DNA of 64,000 nt from Morinoia aosen (Eukaryota > Arthropoda > Malacostraca > Amphipoda > Talitridae): contig CM059574.1 in assembly GCA_030386875.1 (NCBI GenBank), positions 5,525,934 to 5,589,933 of the forward strand, read 5' to 3'. How positions within the stretch are numbered: position 1 is the stretch's first letter; each line of letters starts with the position of its first letter. The translations under genes and the position numbers were made by a program. Below, piece after piece: positions 28,201 to 37,128 of this stretch. Below the pieces are notes generated by a model. It worked only from the letters and a program-made list of their open reading frames with translations, was not told where the DNA came from and ran no database searches.

Positions 28201-31200
28201 TGTCATTGCTGGACCTTATCTAGAAGCTGAATTTCTTTGTACCAGCATTTTCGTTCTGGGATTGAGTGCCTTTATTTACTTCATTTCATCAAAGTGTTTC
28301 AGTTAAACAATACACTTGGTAAACAATCGATCATCAACACACGAGTATTCCTTCCTTAAACTCGCTAAACCAATATGAAAACATGTATCCAAATATTGAT
28401 TGCATATAATATTTGTTCTGTAACGCCACATAAAATATGATCACTTGAAATTACTCACAAAATTTGTATGCAAACAAGAGTCCAATCAATTAATGAAGAA
28501 AAAGATGATGAAATTTATTTTGTACCAACTATTGGCCCTATTTTATCGGAAGATTATGCATTAGGAACTATTTGAAAAGTGGAGACCATTGGGAAAACGA
28601 AAATCTAAATTACTAAATTGCCGGAAATTGATAGAAGATTTGTGACATGGAAATAATGGCAGATCACAAGAGATGATCAACATTAAGAAGAAAGTCAGAA
28701 GAAAATCAGTTAAGGTTGCGACCCTAATGACAAACTGTACTTCAACTTCTTATTTATAGTCTAATTAGATAAACAGATGCCTCAAGTTTTACAACGGAAC
28801 ATGTTTAAGGAGAAGCCTGATCATCGAGAATCTATCAGTATCGTAAAAATAAGCATGGTCATCGTAAATAGTGAATACTGACATAGAAAGAAGCGCAACT
28901 TCAGCCTGACCAGCAGTTTTGAAAGTAGACGGACCTTCAGTCTGACGCAATGCGGCACACCCTGCGCCAGCATCTCCTCAGCTCTGGCATTGCTGAGACC
29001 GCGACACTTGTTGTCATAGGGGACAGGACTGCCCGACTTGCCGCCTCGCTTCCGGAGCAGCTCCAGTCGCAGGGGTGTACAGAAACATCTGGAGAATGAA
29101 AGAAATTCTTGAGAAGTACACTATACTTAGATATCTTGCACAGCTTTATTATTCCAAAATTAATAGTTATGTATTTGATACTGAGTGCTTACAAAAATAT
29201 GTTGAGATTCCATAGCAAGCCAAAATTATAATACAATACAGACTGAGGTTCAGAGCCAAACAAAAAATAAGAAATAATAATCCATCAGCAAGTCAGCATT
29301 GCTTCAAACTACACCACATGTATTAACACACAATGAAATGAAAGAGAAATAATTCCAATTCAGAAAGGACAATAAACAACAATATACAATTTATAACATG
29401 TCTTCCAAGAGGTATAATACTTGAAAAATGACCAGTATACAAAACATTTCAAACTGATTAATCTGAGAGGTGATTGTGGTTGCATTACACATGGTTTACT
29501 CAAGTAAACAAAGAAGGCAATAATCAATGAAAGCTCCAGAAAATAAAGATTAGATTAGATTTTAGTTTAAGCCTCCACAACTGCATCAAAAAAGTATTCC
29601 AAAAAAATGAAGGCACCATTAAGTATAGAGATAAGGGAATGCAGAATCAATGCAGAAGGGGCATAGAAACAGTAAGTTAAGAATGAAGTTTGTGAAGCAA
29701 GATAATAGATGAAGAAGAAAGTAATAGGTGCTGAAAACAGAACAGCAGTGAACCCAAAAAAGGTGGTCCTTAACATAAGAAAAAACATTTTACTTCAACA
29801 AAAAGAAGGCCTACCAAACTCTCAGCTTGTGCCTTCACACATTTCCCCCTGGGAGTGCTAATCCTCATAGATACAATATTTCTTTCCCCCTGAGGGGTCC
29901 TGAAAATAAAAATTTCAAGGAAGTATACAATAAATATGCTTAGTTATGCAATCATTAATTCCTGTAAAGTATAAAATAGCAAAAACACATTGAATAATTT
30001 GCAGACAACATAAGCAATTAATATAACAAACTCAAAGATTCTCTAAATTACCTGTAGGCAGCACCTCGCTTGACCAGCTCTACTGCATATTTTTGATAGA
30101 GCTGCTTCCTCTCACTCTGCTGGTACGGTCCTCTGGATCCACCAACACCATAGCCTGAAGTTTTAAGACATTCAAACTGACAACTTTATTTCATTAGAGT
30201 GTCCTAAAGTGAAAGTTTATTCAGCGCTTACCAATTTTGCAAGTATTTGTTACTGATAACTATCAGTAGTGAGACAGAAGATAAATTTGTCATCTTCTTC
30301 TCTTATTGTTTGCCTCTGAAAATTGTTTAGAAAATTATGAATGAGTCAATTAAATAACATCATAGTCTATGAGTTTTACAACTTTTACTTGTTTCAATCT
30401 TAGCGATAGATAATCTCAATGACTCTCAATCTCAATTATCTTAATCTTATTAATTACTCATATTTTATCTGGAACTTCATTTCTCATCACCTTAATTTGA
30501 CTATTCATTCACACAAAAACTAAGAAAAAATTAATTATAACTAAGTTAATTATACAAAGAACTATAATGCATAAATGTTTATAATTTGAAAAATTACATG
30601 ATGAAGTATACCATGTTTAATCTCAGATACTTTCAACTTTGAACGACCAAGCTTTCACGTAAAAAAATATTCTGATACATGAACAATTTGCACACAAAAA
30701 TTTTTTTTAAAACATAATACATAAATATTTCCAGGCTCTATGGGGTCATTTAGCATAACAAAGCATGCAAATCTTACAAACCTTCACTTGGCAAGAGTTG
30801 AGCCCATTTGAGCATGTCAAAGAGAGCTTCTGTAGCTCCAGGAACAAAGCGGTTGCTGTCAGTGTCTTCAATGCGTAGCACAAATGTTCCATTGTTGGCT
30901 GCAGCAGCTAGGTAGTTGTAAAGGGCTGTGCGCAGTCCTCCTAAGTGAAGGTAGCCTGCCAATACAAAGTAAATTGAGAAAAGTCTATGGGATGAAATAA
31001 TCATCAACTTGGATTAAGTGTAATGAAATAGGTGCATATATGGATTTCACCATCAAATTTCTGCATACTTTCTTATTTTGTGGTCACATACAGCATATTT
31101 CTATATCTAAATGGTCATACACAGTGAATTAATGTTTTGTAAAAAGTAGTATATTTAGCAGTCTTTCACATGTTTATTTGATTTTTGACAATAATAACAT

Positions 31201-34200
31201 TCTTTAAATTTGAAGTCACAATGACCTCACCATCATTTCAAATCACTTATGAAGATAGTAAGCCAAATGCCAGTATTCAATTATAATAGAAAAAACTCCA
31301 TTCTAAAAATGTATTGAATATTTTCCAAAGTACATATATTCTTCTCTGTGGATGACACAAACTTTACTTACACTTTCTTATTTACAGTAAGTCCTCTTAA
31401 GGCCATCAAACGGTTTTTTCCTCGAAATTTTCAAAAATTAAATAATAATACTTCTGGAGCGAAATAGGCTCTGAGGTTTTAACAGCATGTTTATAACAAT
31501 CTAATAAACATTCATAGCCCATAAAATTATTGAAATTTATATGTATCCCCCTTCCCCCTCCCTCAGAGAGAAATTTCTAAAAATCCTATTTCTCAGCCAA
31601 TATTGTACATAGAGATGATTTGTTTTTTTTGTTTGATTCACAATGACCTGGCCAACAAAGTTAAGATCCAGATTTTTGATATCGCTTCAAAAAAAATTTT
31701 GGGAAGTTTTTGAATTTTTTATCACTAAATATATTACATTTTAGTTATTACTTTGAATGGCAATGAAAAAAATCCTATATAACTTATCAAAAAACAACTA
31801 TGCAGGTTTATAGAACTTACCTTGATCTTTACAATGCAAAAAAGATCTCTTCCATAAGTAAAAAACTGTTGGAGATATACTTGAAAAAGTTGAGCACTTT
31901 TTCCTAAAAAATGCTTTTTTTTGTCGTGCGGGTTTATTTCTCCTACAGTTTTTCACTTATGAAGGAGATCTTTTCAGCATCGTAAAGATAAAGGTAAGTA
32001 CTATTAGGTTGAGATGTAGCTTTTTGGTAAGTTGATTAGAAAAGTTTTTGTAACCATTTGAAGAAAAAAAAAAATTGAAAGAAAAAACAATTTTTAATTC
32101 AAAGCTTTTTTAAATTTTTTTTGAAGCGATATAAAAAACTGGATCTCAACTTTGTCGACCAGTTCATTGTGAATCGAACAAAAAAAACTAATCATCTCTA
32201 GGTACAATATTGGCTGAGAAATAGGATTTTTTAGAAATATCTCTTTGAGGGGGGGGGGGGGGAGGGGGTATGGGTATACTTAAAAAATTTTATGGGCTAT
32301 GAGTGTTTATTAGATTGTTTTAAACATGCTTGTAAAACCTCAGAGCCTATTTCGCTCCAGAAGTATTTTTATTTATTTTTTGAAAATTTCGAGTAAAAAA
32401 CCGTTCAATGGCCTTAAGGGCACAGTCTGGGTCGAATTTGGATAATGGTAGGTTTTCGGTTTATAAACTCGTCTTATAGAGAATTTTCTTGAGCATCCAA
32501 CGGTATAATTCGCTCAAGTACGTACATTGGTTCATTTCCTAGACGGAGTAGAAGACGCGCAATAACGTAACCTTGGCGTGCCAGTGTATGAGTGATTTCC
32601 CCTCCCCCCCTAATTACGAATCAGTTTTGGGCGTTCCTCGACGTGAATAGCAAGAGAGTTCATTCATGGCCTTGCTTGAAATGATTTAGTACTCAAATGA
32701 AACATTCTAACTCTCAGTGTTAATTATGATGATGTAACTGAGTGTTTGTTTTGAGTCCGGTTGCTCTGAGTCATCAGCTAATTAGCTGTTGTGTAAACAT
32801 ATAATGGCGTCCCGCAGTTTTGAAGGTACAAGAATGGCAAATATATCATTCAAAAGGGCTCAAAAAGAGCTACTAAGCAAAAGAGTTGAAAAATAAAAAT
32901 TTATTTGTAATTAAGAAAAATACCTTTTTTAAAAAAGAGTGGTGATCTGAAATTTACATTCATTGCATTTTGATAAAGATCCTTTCCCACAGTTCTGAAG
33001 GTACAGGAATAGCTAATATACCAATCGATAGAGCTTAGAAAGATCTACATTAGGTGTAACATTTATTATAAAAAAATTCCTAGTTCAGAAATAATACGAA
33101 GAAAATAAGAACAATTTTATAAAAATGGCTCTATTGAAAACTTAACATTTTGATCTTTGAAGAGGCCCTTCTCTCACAGTTTTGAAGGTACAGGAATGGC
33201 AAATATATCAATCGATAGCGATTGAAATATCCTAGAAAGGTGGTGGTACAGTTTTATGAATTTCAAATCGTGTTGAAAATTATAAGCAGAACAATTTGAA
33301 AAAATGGAAAAGTGGTCTTTTTTGGGAAAAAATTTCTCATAATTCAAAAAATCTAATTATCGAAAAACCTTACCACCGGATCTCAAAACAAGACAATTAG
33401 CTACCTAGAAAACCTTTATTCAGTTCTGTAACTTTGAAATTGTGGGTGATGGACACTTCTCCGCAACACCCACTTTTTCAGGTTAAAAAAAAAATTTTTA
33501 TGAATTTATGAAAGAAATACATGAGTTCAAAAAGAAATGCCGCATCATTCAACACCTATTGCGAAAATCTTAGAAAAATCCGTCAAGAACCGACAGACTT
33601 TCGGTCGTCCCAGGACCGTCCCCTTAATACGGTACATATGCATTCCTGAAAACCTTATCGCGAATTGACATTGCTGTATTCCAAAGCCATTATTACATGT
33701 AATAATAAAGGATGTGTTCCAGTGCATCAAAAGTCACCCCTACAGACATGAAAATGAAAAATTCTTAGTAAAAATGTTGAGTGCTGTGCAAAATAAAACA
33801 TAAAATGTTTCTATTTACCTTTCACTTGCCAAGTCTTTTACCAAAATCAAGGATTTACTTGTGCCAGGGGAAAAGCAGGAAAAGACTACTGTGGTGGCTG
33901 CACGGCATGGTGGCGCTACGGTACGGAGTAAAAAAAATGAGCTGATACCGTATATGTGTTTTCATCCTGTAAATCGAATCCAGGGTAATAATTATCAAAC
34001 ACCGCAACTGTGAATTTACCGAGTAATGAAGTACTGTACAAGAAGGACTTACTGCACTTTCATGTTTCCCACACTGTTTCTAATAAAGCCAAATTTTAGA
34101 GAATAACGAAATATACTGTAACTGAAATACAGAACATTCATAGTCTAGTCAAAATTTTCTTACCTGTTGGACTAGGAGCAAATCTAACTCTGTAATTATC

Positions 34201-34338
34201 ATTAAATTTTGGTTTACTAGAGGAAAAATGTCTGCAATATTTCAGACAAGAGTTTACACAATTTGTATGTACACAAATGTCATATTTTGTGACAAATCTT
34301 AAAACACTTTTAGACTTTATACAACATCTATTTAACAT
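10082..34338 (-). CDS. EARS2: Mitochondrial glutamyl-tRNA synthetase, complete 11-exon gene
   Basis: This nuclear gene encodes the class I synthetase that charges mitochondrial tRNA(Glu) in the matrix; in many animals it also mischarges tRNA(Gln) for later transamidation. Exons, in coding order: 34338-34164, 30955-30782, 30154-30052, 29088-28935, 27042-26837, 26426-26316, 25620-25518, 24434-24274, 15305-15157, 14163-14003, 10207-10082. All introns are GT-AG and the exons sum to 1623 nt, giving 540 residues plus stop with phases consistent at every junction. Family members are about 520 residues. Residues 1-45 are rich in Ser, Lys, Arg and Cys with few acids, as in a mitochondrial presequence. 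VRFAPSPTG (51-59) leads into HLGG (62-65, the HIGH box), and KLSKR (293-297) is the KMSKS box. The first in-frame Met follows an in-frame TGA about 45 nt upstream. The C-terminus ([13 protein letters not shown]) matches the EARS2 tail. Exons 8-11 are much more GC-rich than exons 1-3. No frameshift or stop was seen. Confidence 0.95.
10357..10490 (-). mobile_element. Family D SINE, fragment (copy 5), in EARS2 intron 10
   Basis: Only the 3' third remains (TTTGAGACTCCCTTGCCACA, AATCAATGCACAGATG). Strongly diverged. Confidence 0.55.
10919..11284 (+). mobile_element. Family D SINE, full length (copy 6), in EARS2 intron 10
   Basis: The only uninterrupted full-length plus-strand copy: CCCCTCAGGGGGATACAGC to GGCTAAAACTAACGACTAAT and the TAATC repeats. 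The duplications ATTTCTGCAACCAG (10905-10918) and ATTTCTGCGACCAG (11285-11298) differ by one base. Confidence 0.92.
11535..11883 (-). mobile_element. Family D SINE, full length (copy 7), in EARS2 intron 10
   Basis: 349 bp with the duplications CCAATGTGGTGT (11523-11534) and CAAATGTGGTGT (11884-11895). Older than copy 6, with small deletions in the body. Confidence 0.85.
12860..12986. repeat. 26-bp tandem repeat, about 5 copies, EARS2 intron 10
   Basis: Unit close to CTATTAGTACGCCTCGTATG plus GTTTGT; copies differ by a few bases. Confidence 0.85.
13107..13154. repeat. (ACC)16 microsatellite, EARS2 intron 10
   Basis: Sixteen perfect ACC repeats; a likely length-variable site. Confidence 0.97.
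14003..14163 (-). CDS. EARS2: EARS2 exon 10: C-terminal anticodon-binding helices
   Basis: Acceptor TGGGCAG|CGCTGG, donor GCCAAG|GTGTGT in phase 0. Residues 446-499: Ala-rich helices followed by [16 protein letters not shown], the expected NVMKLLRMAL-type helix. Very GC-rich (third positions mostly G or C). Confidence 0.88.
14880..15160. repeat. ACC-rich low-complexity tract beside EARS2 exon 9
   Basis: Interrupted CCA/ACC/CAA-rich DNA in intron 9 running right up to the exon 9 donor. The plus-strand ORF over it (Thr/Pro/His-rich) is a composition artefact. Confidence 0.8.
15157..15305 (-). CDS. EARS2: EARS2 exon 9
   Basis: It lies after a ~9-kb intron. Acceptor GTCACAG|CGCTGC, donor CCGTG|GTGGGT in phase 1. 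Residues 396-445, with [15 protein letters not shown] matching the LQDLV-YLW block of EARS2. This donor was chosen over the overlapping GT sites just downstream because only phase 1 joins the next exon in frame. Confidence 0.88.
16288..17010. repeat. 30-bp minisatellite in EARS2 intron 8
   Basis: 24 tandem units of about AAACGTGAAACGATGGCTAA plus ATTGCACTGC. Most differences are at a few positions (GATGGCTAA, GATAGTTAA, GATAGCTAA, AAACTTAAAA). In the middle, GGC and AGT/AGC types alternate, giving a 60-bp higher-order period. The last unit decays into unique sequence at 17010. Several frames are open on both strands because the unit is a multiple of three and lacks stops. Confidence 0.97.
17490..17755 (-). 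mobile_element. Family D SINE, diverged (copy 8), in EARS2 intron 8
   Basis: AAGACCCCAACGAAGGCAAT, AACCATTTAGTATTTACTTC and GGGGAATCTATTCGCAAG follow the family order; the 5' half is heavily altered. Confidence 0.6.
18253..18473. mobile_element. TTAA-flanked MITE P1
   Basis: TTAA, CCCTTTAACGCCC, 221 bp, complement of CCCTTTAACGTCC, TTAA. A subterminal palindrome GAGGACACCAGTGTCCTC lies 15 bp from the left end. These are hallmarks of a piggyBac-type MITE. It lies in EARS2 intron 8. No ORF. Confidence 0.85.
18553..18602. repeat. Short direct duplication
   Basis: TGTTTCTTATTGCTTTGATC occurs twice in tandem about 25 bases apart, 80 bases after MITE P1. Confidence 0.8.
18990..19262 (-). mobile_element. 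Family D SINE, partial (copy 9), in EARS2 intron 8
   Basis: Runs from TTAGTTTAAGCC to AAACGTTTTATTTTAACA, lacking the head. It contains a local inverted duplication (CAAGGTGCATAGAAAC with its complement, 19090-19130) that could form a hairpin. It stops about 10 bases before element P2 begins. Confidence 0.75.
19273..20530. mobile_element. Probable TTAA-type element P2 with a large internal hairpin
   Basis: The ends are CACGTTCACTACGG and the complement of CACGTTCACTATG. The flanking tetramers are TTTA and TTGA, possibly mutated TTAA. Inside, 19430-19572 and 19578-19705 form a hairpin (shared CCACGAAGGCGTGGTACACA; the left arm has a 12-base insertion). A plus ORF of 83 codons (19849-20100) follows a CAG acceptor-like site, is acidic at its N-terminus and matches nothing I recognise. 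Confidence 0.55.
20547..20610 (-). mobile_element. Family D SINE head fragment (copy 10a)
   Basis: About 60 bases of the family head (GATACAATAGTTTTATCCCC in plus orientation), next to a full copy. The rest is missing. Confidence 0.6.
20647..20999 (-). mobile_element. Family D SINE, full length (copy 10), in EARS2 intron 8
   Basis: 353 bp with the exact 13-bp duplications AGGGGTACTAGCA (20634-20646 and 21000-21012). It fixes the family 5' end at CCCCTCAGG and shows a TAA/TAG-type tail. Confidence 0.92.
22763..23614. mobile_element. Probable TTAA-type element P3
   Basis: TTAA then CCCACTCCCAGCGGCAG; the other end is the complement of CCCATTCCAAGCAGC followed by TGAA (a one-base change from TTAA). 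The palindrome CTATATATAG recurs near both ends (22813, 22903, 23541). One short plus ORF (23319-23504), no recognised domain. Confidence 0.55.
24274..24434 (-). CDS. EARS2: EARS2 exon 8: start of the anticodon-binding region
   Basis: Acceptor GGTGCAG|TTCTCG, donor GACAG|GTGAGC. Residues 343-395 begin [18 protein letters not shown], equivalent to the conserved F-L-S-V-S-A-D-L-KL segment of GluRS. Ends in phase 2. GC-rich relative to the flanking introns. Confidence 0.92.
24829..25388 (+). mobile_element. Decayed Tc1/mariner element in EARS2 intron 7
   Basis: The left end CAGGGTGGTTGCTAAAAAAG and the complement of the right end AGGTTGGTTGCAAAAGTAT are related. The plus strand near 25010 reads MPQLF, and in the next frame QQRKFMIEG, a common start of such transposases, then RKIW/GRSGRK-like pieces with stops and shifts. 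About 560 bp, non-functional. Confidence 0.6.
25518..25620 (-). CDS. EARS2: EARS2 exon 7
   Basis: Acceptor GTGTGCAG|CTCAGG keeps phase 2 and yields [17 protein letters not shown] to NLDELVDK, residues 308-342. The alternative AG five bases downstream would break the frame, so it was not used. Donor GACAAG|GTGTGG, phase 0. Confidence 0.88.
25941..26320. repeat. 30-bp minisatellite at the EARS2 exon 6 / intron 6 boundary
   Basis: About 12.7 copies of a 30-bp unit; on the coding strand it is AGGCGGTGAGTGTTGCTTGT followed by 10 more bases. The first unit includes the real exon 6 donor (AGGCG|GTGAGT), so every unit carries a copy of the 5' splice site. Ten of 13 donor sites keep GTGAGT, two read GTTAGT and one GCGAGT. 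Open reading frames through the array are only a product of the unit being a multiple of three. Confidence 0.95.
26316..26426 (-). CDS. EARS2: EARS2 exon 6: KLSKR (KMSKS box)
   Basis: Acceptor CCCTCAG|AGCATTG completes Gln271. Encodes [17 protein letters not shown] and DGSKLSKRQ, with the KMSKS-type loop at 293-297. The donor is AGGCG|GTGAGT in phase 2. The last bases of this exon and the donor form the first unit of a 30-bp tandem array that continues into the intron. Confidence 0.93.
26440..26610. repeat. Imperfect short tandem repeat, EARS2 intron 5
   Basis: Degenerate repeats of about 27-30 bp around CTACTGGTGGTGTGATGGTG, six or so copies, ending about 230 bases from exon 5. Confidence 0.65.
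26837..27042 (-). CDS. EARS2: EARS2 exon 5: central catalytic domain ([22 protein letters not shown])
   Basis: Acceptor GGGCAG|CTCAGT in phase 0, donor TACCA|GTGAGT in phase 2. Residues 203-270 include [19 protein letters not shown] and [19 protein letters not shown], the best conserved GluRS segment after the HIGH box. The intron upstream of it is nearly 1.9 kb. Confidence 0.95.
27043..28934. other. EARS2 intron 4
   Basis: 1.9 kb of AT-rich DNA with no repeat or ORF I can name. Confidence 0.7.
28935..29088 (-). CDS. EARS2: EARS2 exon 4: [12 protein letters not shown] motif
   Basis: Acceptor CTCCAG|ATGTTT, donor CTGAAG|GTCCGT. Residues 151-202. [13 protein letters not shown] and YDNKCRGLS are the expected GluRS connective region. 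Ends in phase 0. Confidence 0.93.
29548..29897 (-). mobile_element. Family D SINE, full length (copy 11), in EARS2 intron 3
   Basis: 350 bp, tail of AATCT units. The duplications TCCAGAAAATAAA (29535-29547) and TCCTGAAAATAAA (29898-29910) differ by one base. Confidence 0.88.
30052..30154 (-). CDS. EARS2: EARS2 exon 3: PYQQSER motif
   Basis: Acceptor TTCAG|GCTATG, donor CTACAG|GTAATT. Encodes residues 117-150 plus two bases, containing [15 protein letters not shown] and LVKRGAAYR, both typical of bacterial and mitochondrial GluRS. Ends in phase 2. Confidence 0.94.
30782..30955 (-). CDS. EARS2: EARS2 exon 2: HLGG (HIGH box) and N-terminal catalytic fold
   Basis: The acceptor TTGGCAG|GCTAC completes Gly59 and gives [15 protein letters not shown], then [13 protein letters not shown], both hallmark GluRS segments. 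The exon ends in phase 1 inside Gly117 with donor GAAG|GTTTGT. Residues 60-116. Confidence 0.95.
31401..32413. mobile_element. TTAA-flanked foldback element P4 in EARS2 intron 1
   Basis: Two arms of about 450-480 bp in opposite orientation, more than 90 percent alike near the ends, around a centre near 31910. The ends are GGCCATCAAACGG and the complement of GGCCATTGAACGG, flanked by TTAA (31397-31400 and 32414-32417). Shared arm text includes TTCTGGAGCGAAATAGGCTC. No ORF. Since it sits in an intron, the pre-mRNA could fold into a long double-stranded hairpin. A run of about 13 G lies in the right arm near 32249. Confidence 0.85.
32418..33623. mobile_element. TTAA-flanked element P5 abutting P4
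   Basis: The left end GGGCACAGTCTGGGTCGA and the complement of the right end GGGGACGGTCCTGGGACGA form an imperfect terminal repeat. TTAA lies at 32414-32417 (shared with P4) and 33624-33627. 1206 bp. It contains three direct repeats spaced about 180 bp with the core GAAGGTACAGGAATGGC (about 32823, 32998 and 33184). No transposase. Confidence 0.7.
34164..34338 (-). CDS. EARS2: EARS2 exon 1: start codon, mitochondrial presequence, first half of HIGH box
   Basis: Encodes residues 1-58 and the first base of Gly59. The basic, Ser/Cys-rich N-terminus looks like a mitochondrial targeting peptide. It ends in VRFAPSPTG, the start of the class I ATP-binding signature. The donor is ACAG|GTAAGA. An in-frame stop lies shortly upstream of the ATG, so this is the first usable Met. 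A 5' UTR intron cannot be excluded. Confidence 0.92.
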
Positions 34339-37128
34339 ATTGGTAACTGGGAAATCCTCTCTATAACTTTTAGTTATTGCTTTTTTTCACTCCAATTTGC
34401 TGATATTTTCACAAATAAAAAATAACTCAATTAAATCTTGCATCTGAAATGACAAAAAATTTTAATTAGCACTACATCATCAATGGTGCCATAGCACCTG
34501 GGAATGCAGCAAATATATATTTCCTAGAAATGGAGTGCATTAGCATTTGTTGGTCTCTGCAATCTTTTAGAAAATATTTTCAGGCTTTACTTTTACATGA
34601 ATGGTATATTCTTAGAATCATTGTCAGCAAGACGCTTGTTTGTTATTGGCAATTTGATTTTTCAAAATTACTGAGCAAAGTAGCATAAGGAATAAATGAA
34701 CATGGAACAGTACAAATAGAGGTAATTTGGTGATTAATGGGGGCAAATATGGTGATATTTTGGCAAAGCAAAATGAATGATATGTATAATAAAAAAGAAA
34801 TGAGTCCCTCTCATTCTTACACAGTATACTTGCAGTCAATGCTACTTCTGCTTCACCACACAGATGCATCATGCAAATTAAGAGAAGAAGCTTCACTGGC
34901 AGTATTTTTCCTACATTTTCAGGAAACTCCAAGGGAATAAAATATTTTTACAGAATGATATGTTAATAAACTCATTGCTTATATTATTTGAAATAGATGA
35001 GGTATACATCTTCTAATGAGAAAAATTAATACTTACTATAAAAATAATTTGAATAATGCTAAAGTCATATTTTTTAAACTTGCAAGCAATAAAAGACTGA
35101 CAATAATTTTAAAAAATATACATGACTTAAACAATACTCAGACCACAATATACCAACTAAAAGGTTCTGTCTGTATTGGGAATAGGATGAAGTGTGAAAC
35201 CAACCAATACCATGCAAAATTCAACAGCTAGAACATCAATAGGCCTAGATATAAGAGTGTACAGTTATACCACCTCACACAGCACAGCATGATCCTATCA
35301 TGATGTTTTAGCCATAGAAGGTCATTGTCTGGATAACCTCATTCCTCAATGCAAAAATGAGTAAGGGAGAAATACTTTGAGATGATTCAGATATAAATAG
35401 AATATCCATAATAAGTTAAAATAGTACACAAATTAATTTACAATACGTTTTTTTAAATAGGAACTGAATTGCATTCAATACATAAAAATGATGTTACACC
35501 CTGTGGTCAAGTAGCACTCATATCATAAGTGGTGGATGACTTTGTTTATTGCAAATGATAGCCAGCTTCCATTCTCAAACATGGAATCAAAGATGAGGAA
35601 AGTAGCCCAACATCAAAATTATAACATATCTTGCATGTTGAAAAATAGAAATTAATATTTCACCTAAGGAGTTCAAGTAATTTAATGTGAGTAACTCAAA
35701 ATAATATCATTTAACAAGCAGTAAACTGATTTGAAAAGTTTTCTTTGCTTTCCTGAGTCGGTTTGTTGAGAAATGTGATTCTCACTGGTTCATGTGCCTC
35801 AGGTCTCTATTGGTATTAGGTCACAATATACCTGAGGACATAAGAGAGCTTAATAAATATAATGAACTTGTGTAGTAATTTGAGAGAATATTCACATGAG
35901 GAAAGGAAAATGACAAAATTTCCAATTTTTATTTTTTATGTTATTCGATTCCCGATAGTCTCAACTGTGTCCTGTGCAAGTTTGAAAACATCCAGTGTGA
36001 CAAGCTGGGACATTCTCAAGATATAGGGGTATTAGTGGGGGCTAGTACAAGCTAATGCATTAATTCCACTTTTTTCAATGTTTTTTCAATGATTGTAAGT
36101 TATTGACACACAAATTTTAATAACTTTACCTTAATTCAACGTACAAATGAGATTTTAGTTTCATTTGATGCAGGAATACACCACCAATTACACCATCAAC
36201 AGTCCCAGACACCAAAAACCCATGTACCATTGGTACCAGCATATAACCTTGGCCAGGGCTGTCAGTGTACCTGATAGCACTACAATACTGGTGAATCAGT
36301 GAATCAGCTAAAGATCAGCATTAGCAACAGAGTGCGCAGCACCAGCGTATCACGATGCACCAGCATTGAATCATAGCCATGTTTGGCAGCAATCTTACAC
36401 ATTCCACAGTACCGACGTATCAGAGTTGGTGTCAGCATGCATACCAGTATGACTCAGAGCCATAGCATACCTGGCGTCAGCCCAGCACAGAGCTGCAGCA
36501 GGGTGGCACTTCACTTCCAATGACTACTTACAAGATGCAAATAGGAACAGTTAGAAGCAAATAAAGAAGCACTTTGAAATGAACTCAAAGCACGGTTCTT
36601 TTTCTTGTTTAATTAGTGAGTGTTTTTTGTCATAATGAGCTTCTGCAGAAAAGAGGTGCAACGCAAGATCTTCAGGTATTGCTGAGACTTGCTGTTTTCA
36701 TTGTGGTTTATTTTTGCAAAAAAAACTATCTCCAATAGTGCAGCGCAAATGCTAAATTGAAATGCGGTGCATTTTGTTGGGATTATTATCTTGTACAAAA
36801 GTGTGGTCTCCAATGTGAAATTGTGTCCAGTGGCGCAATAATTTTTGTTGTTGATAACTCATGTGTTTTCTTTTAAATTTAAAGAAAATCAGTGAAATCT
36901 TCGGTTAGTCGTTATTTTCCCTGTGTTGATTATAATGCAGAGTAGGTTGAGGTAGAAACCTCTCTGTTTCTATTTTCATCTGTCTTTGGTTTCCCTCATG
37001 CTTGTGTACCTTCCACCTCTTATTTTTACTTTTTCTATCCTTACTATCTGAAGGTTCCAATCCTGTCTACGTAGATATGTAAAGTGTAAGTTTAGGCACA
37101 TCTTGTGACATTCACTAGAAAATTTTCA
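34339..37128. other. Upstream region of EARS2
   Basis: Should contain the EARS2 promoter and 5' UTR, but no TATA box or initiator could be assigned with confidence. The rest is AT-rich with no recognised element. Confidence 0.5.
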
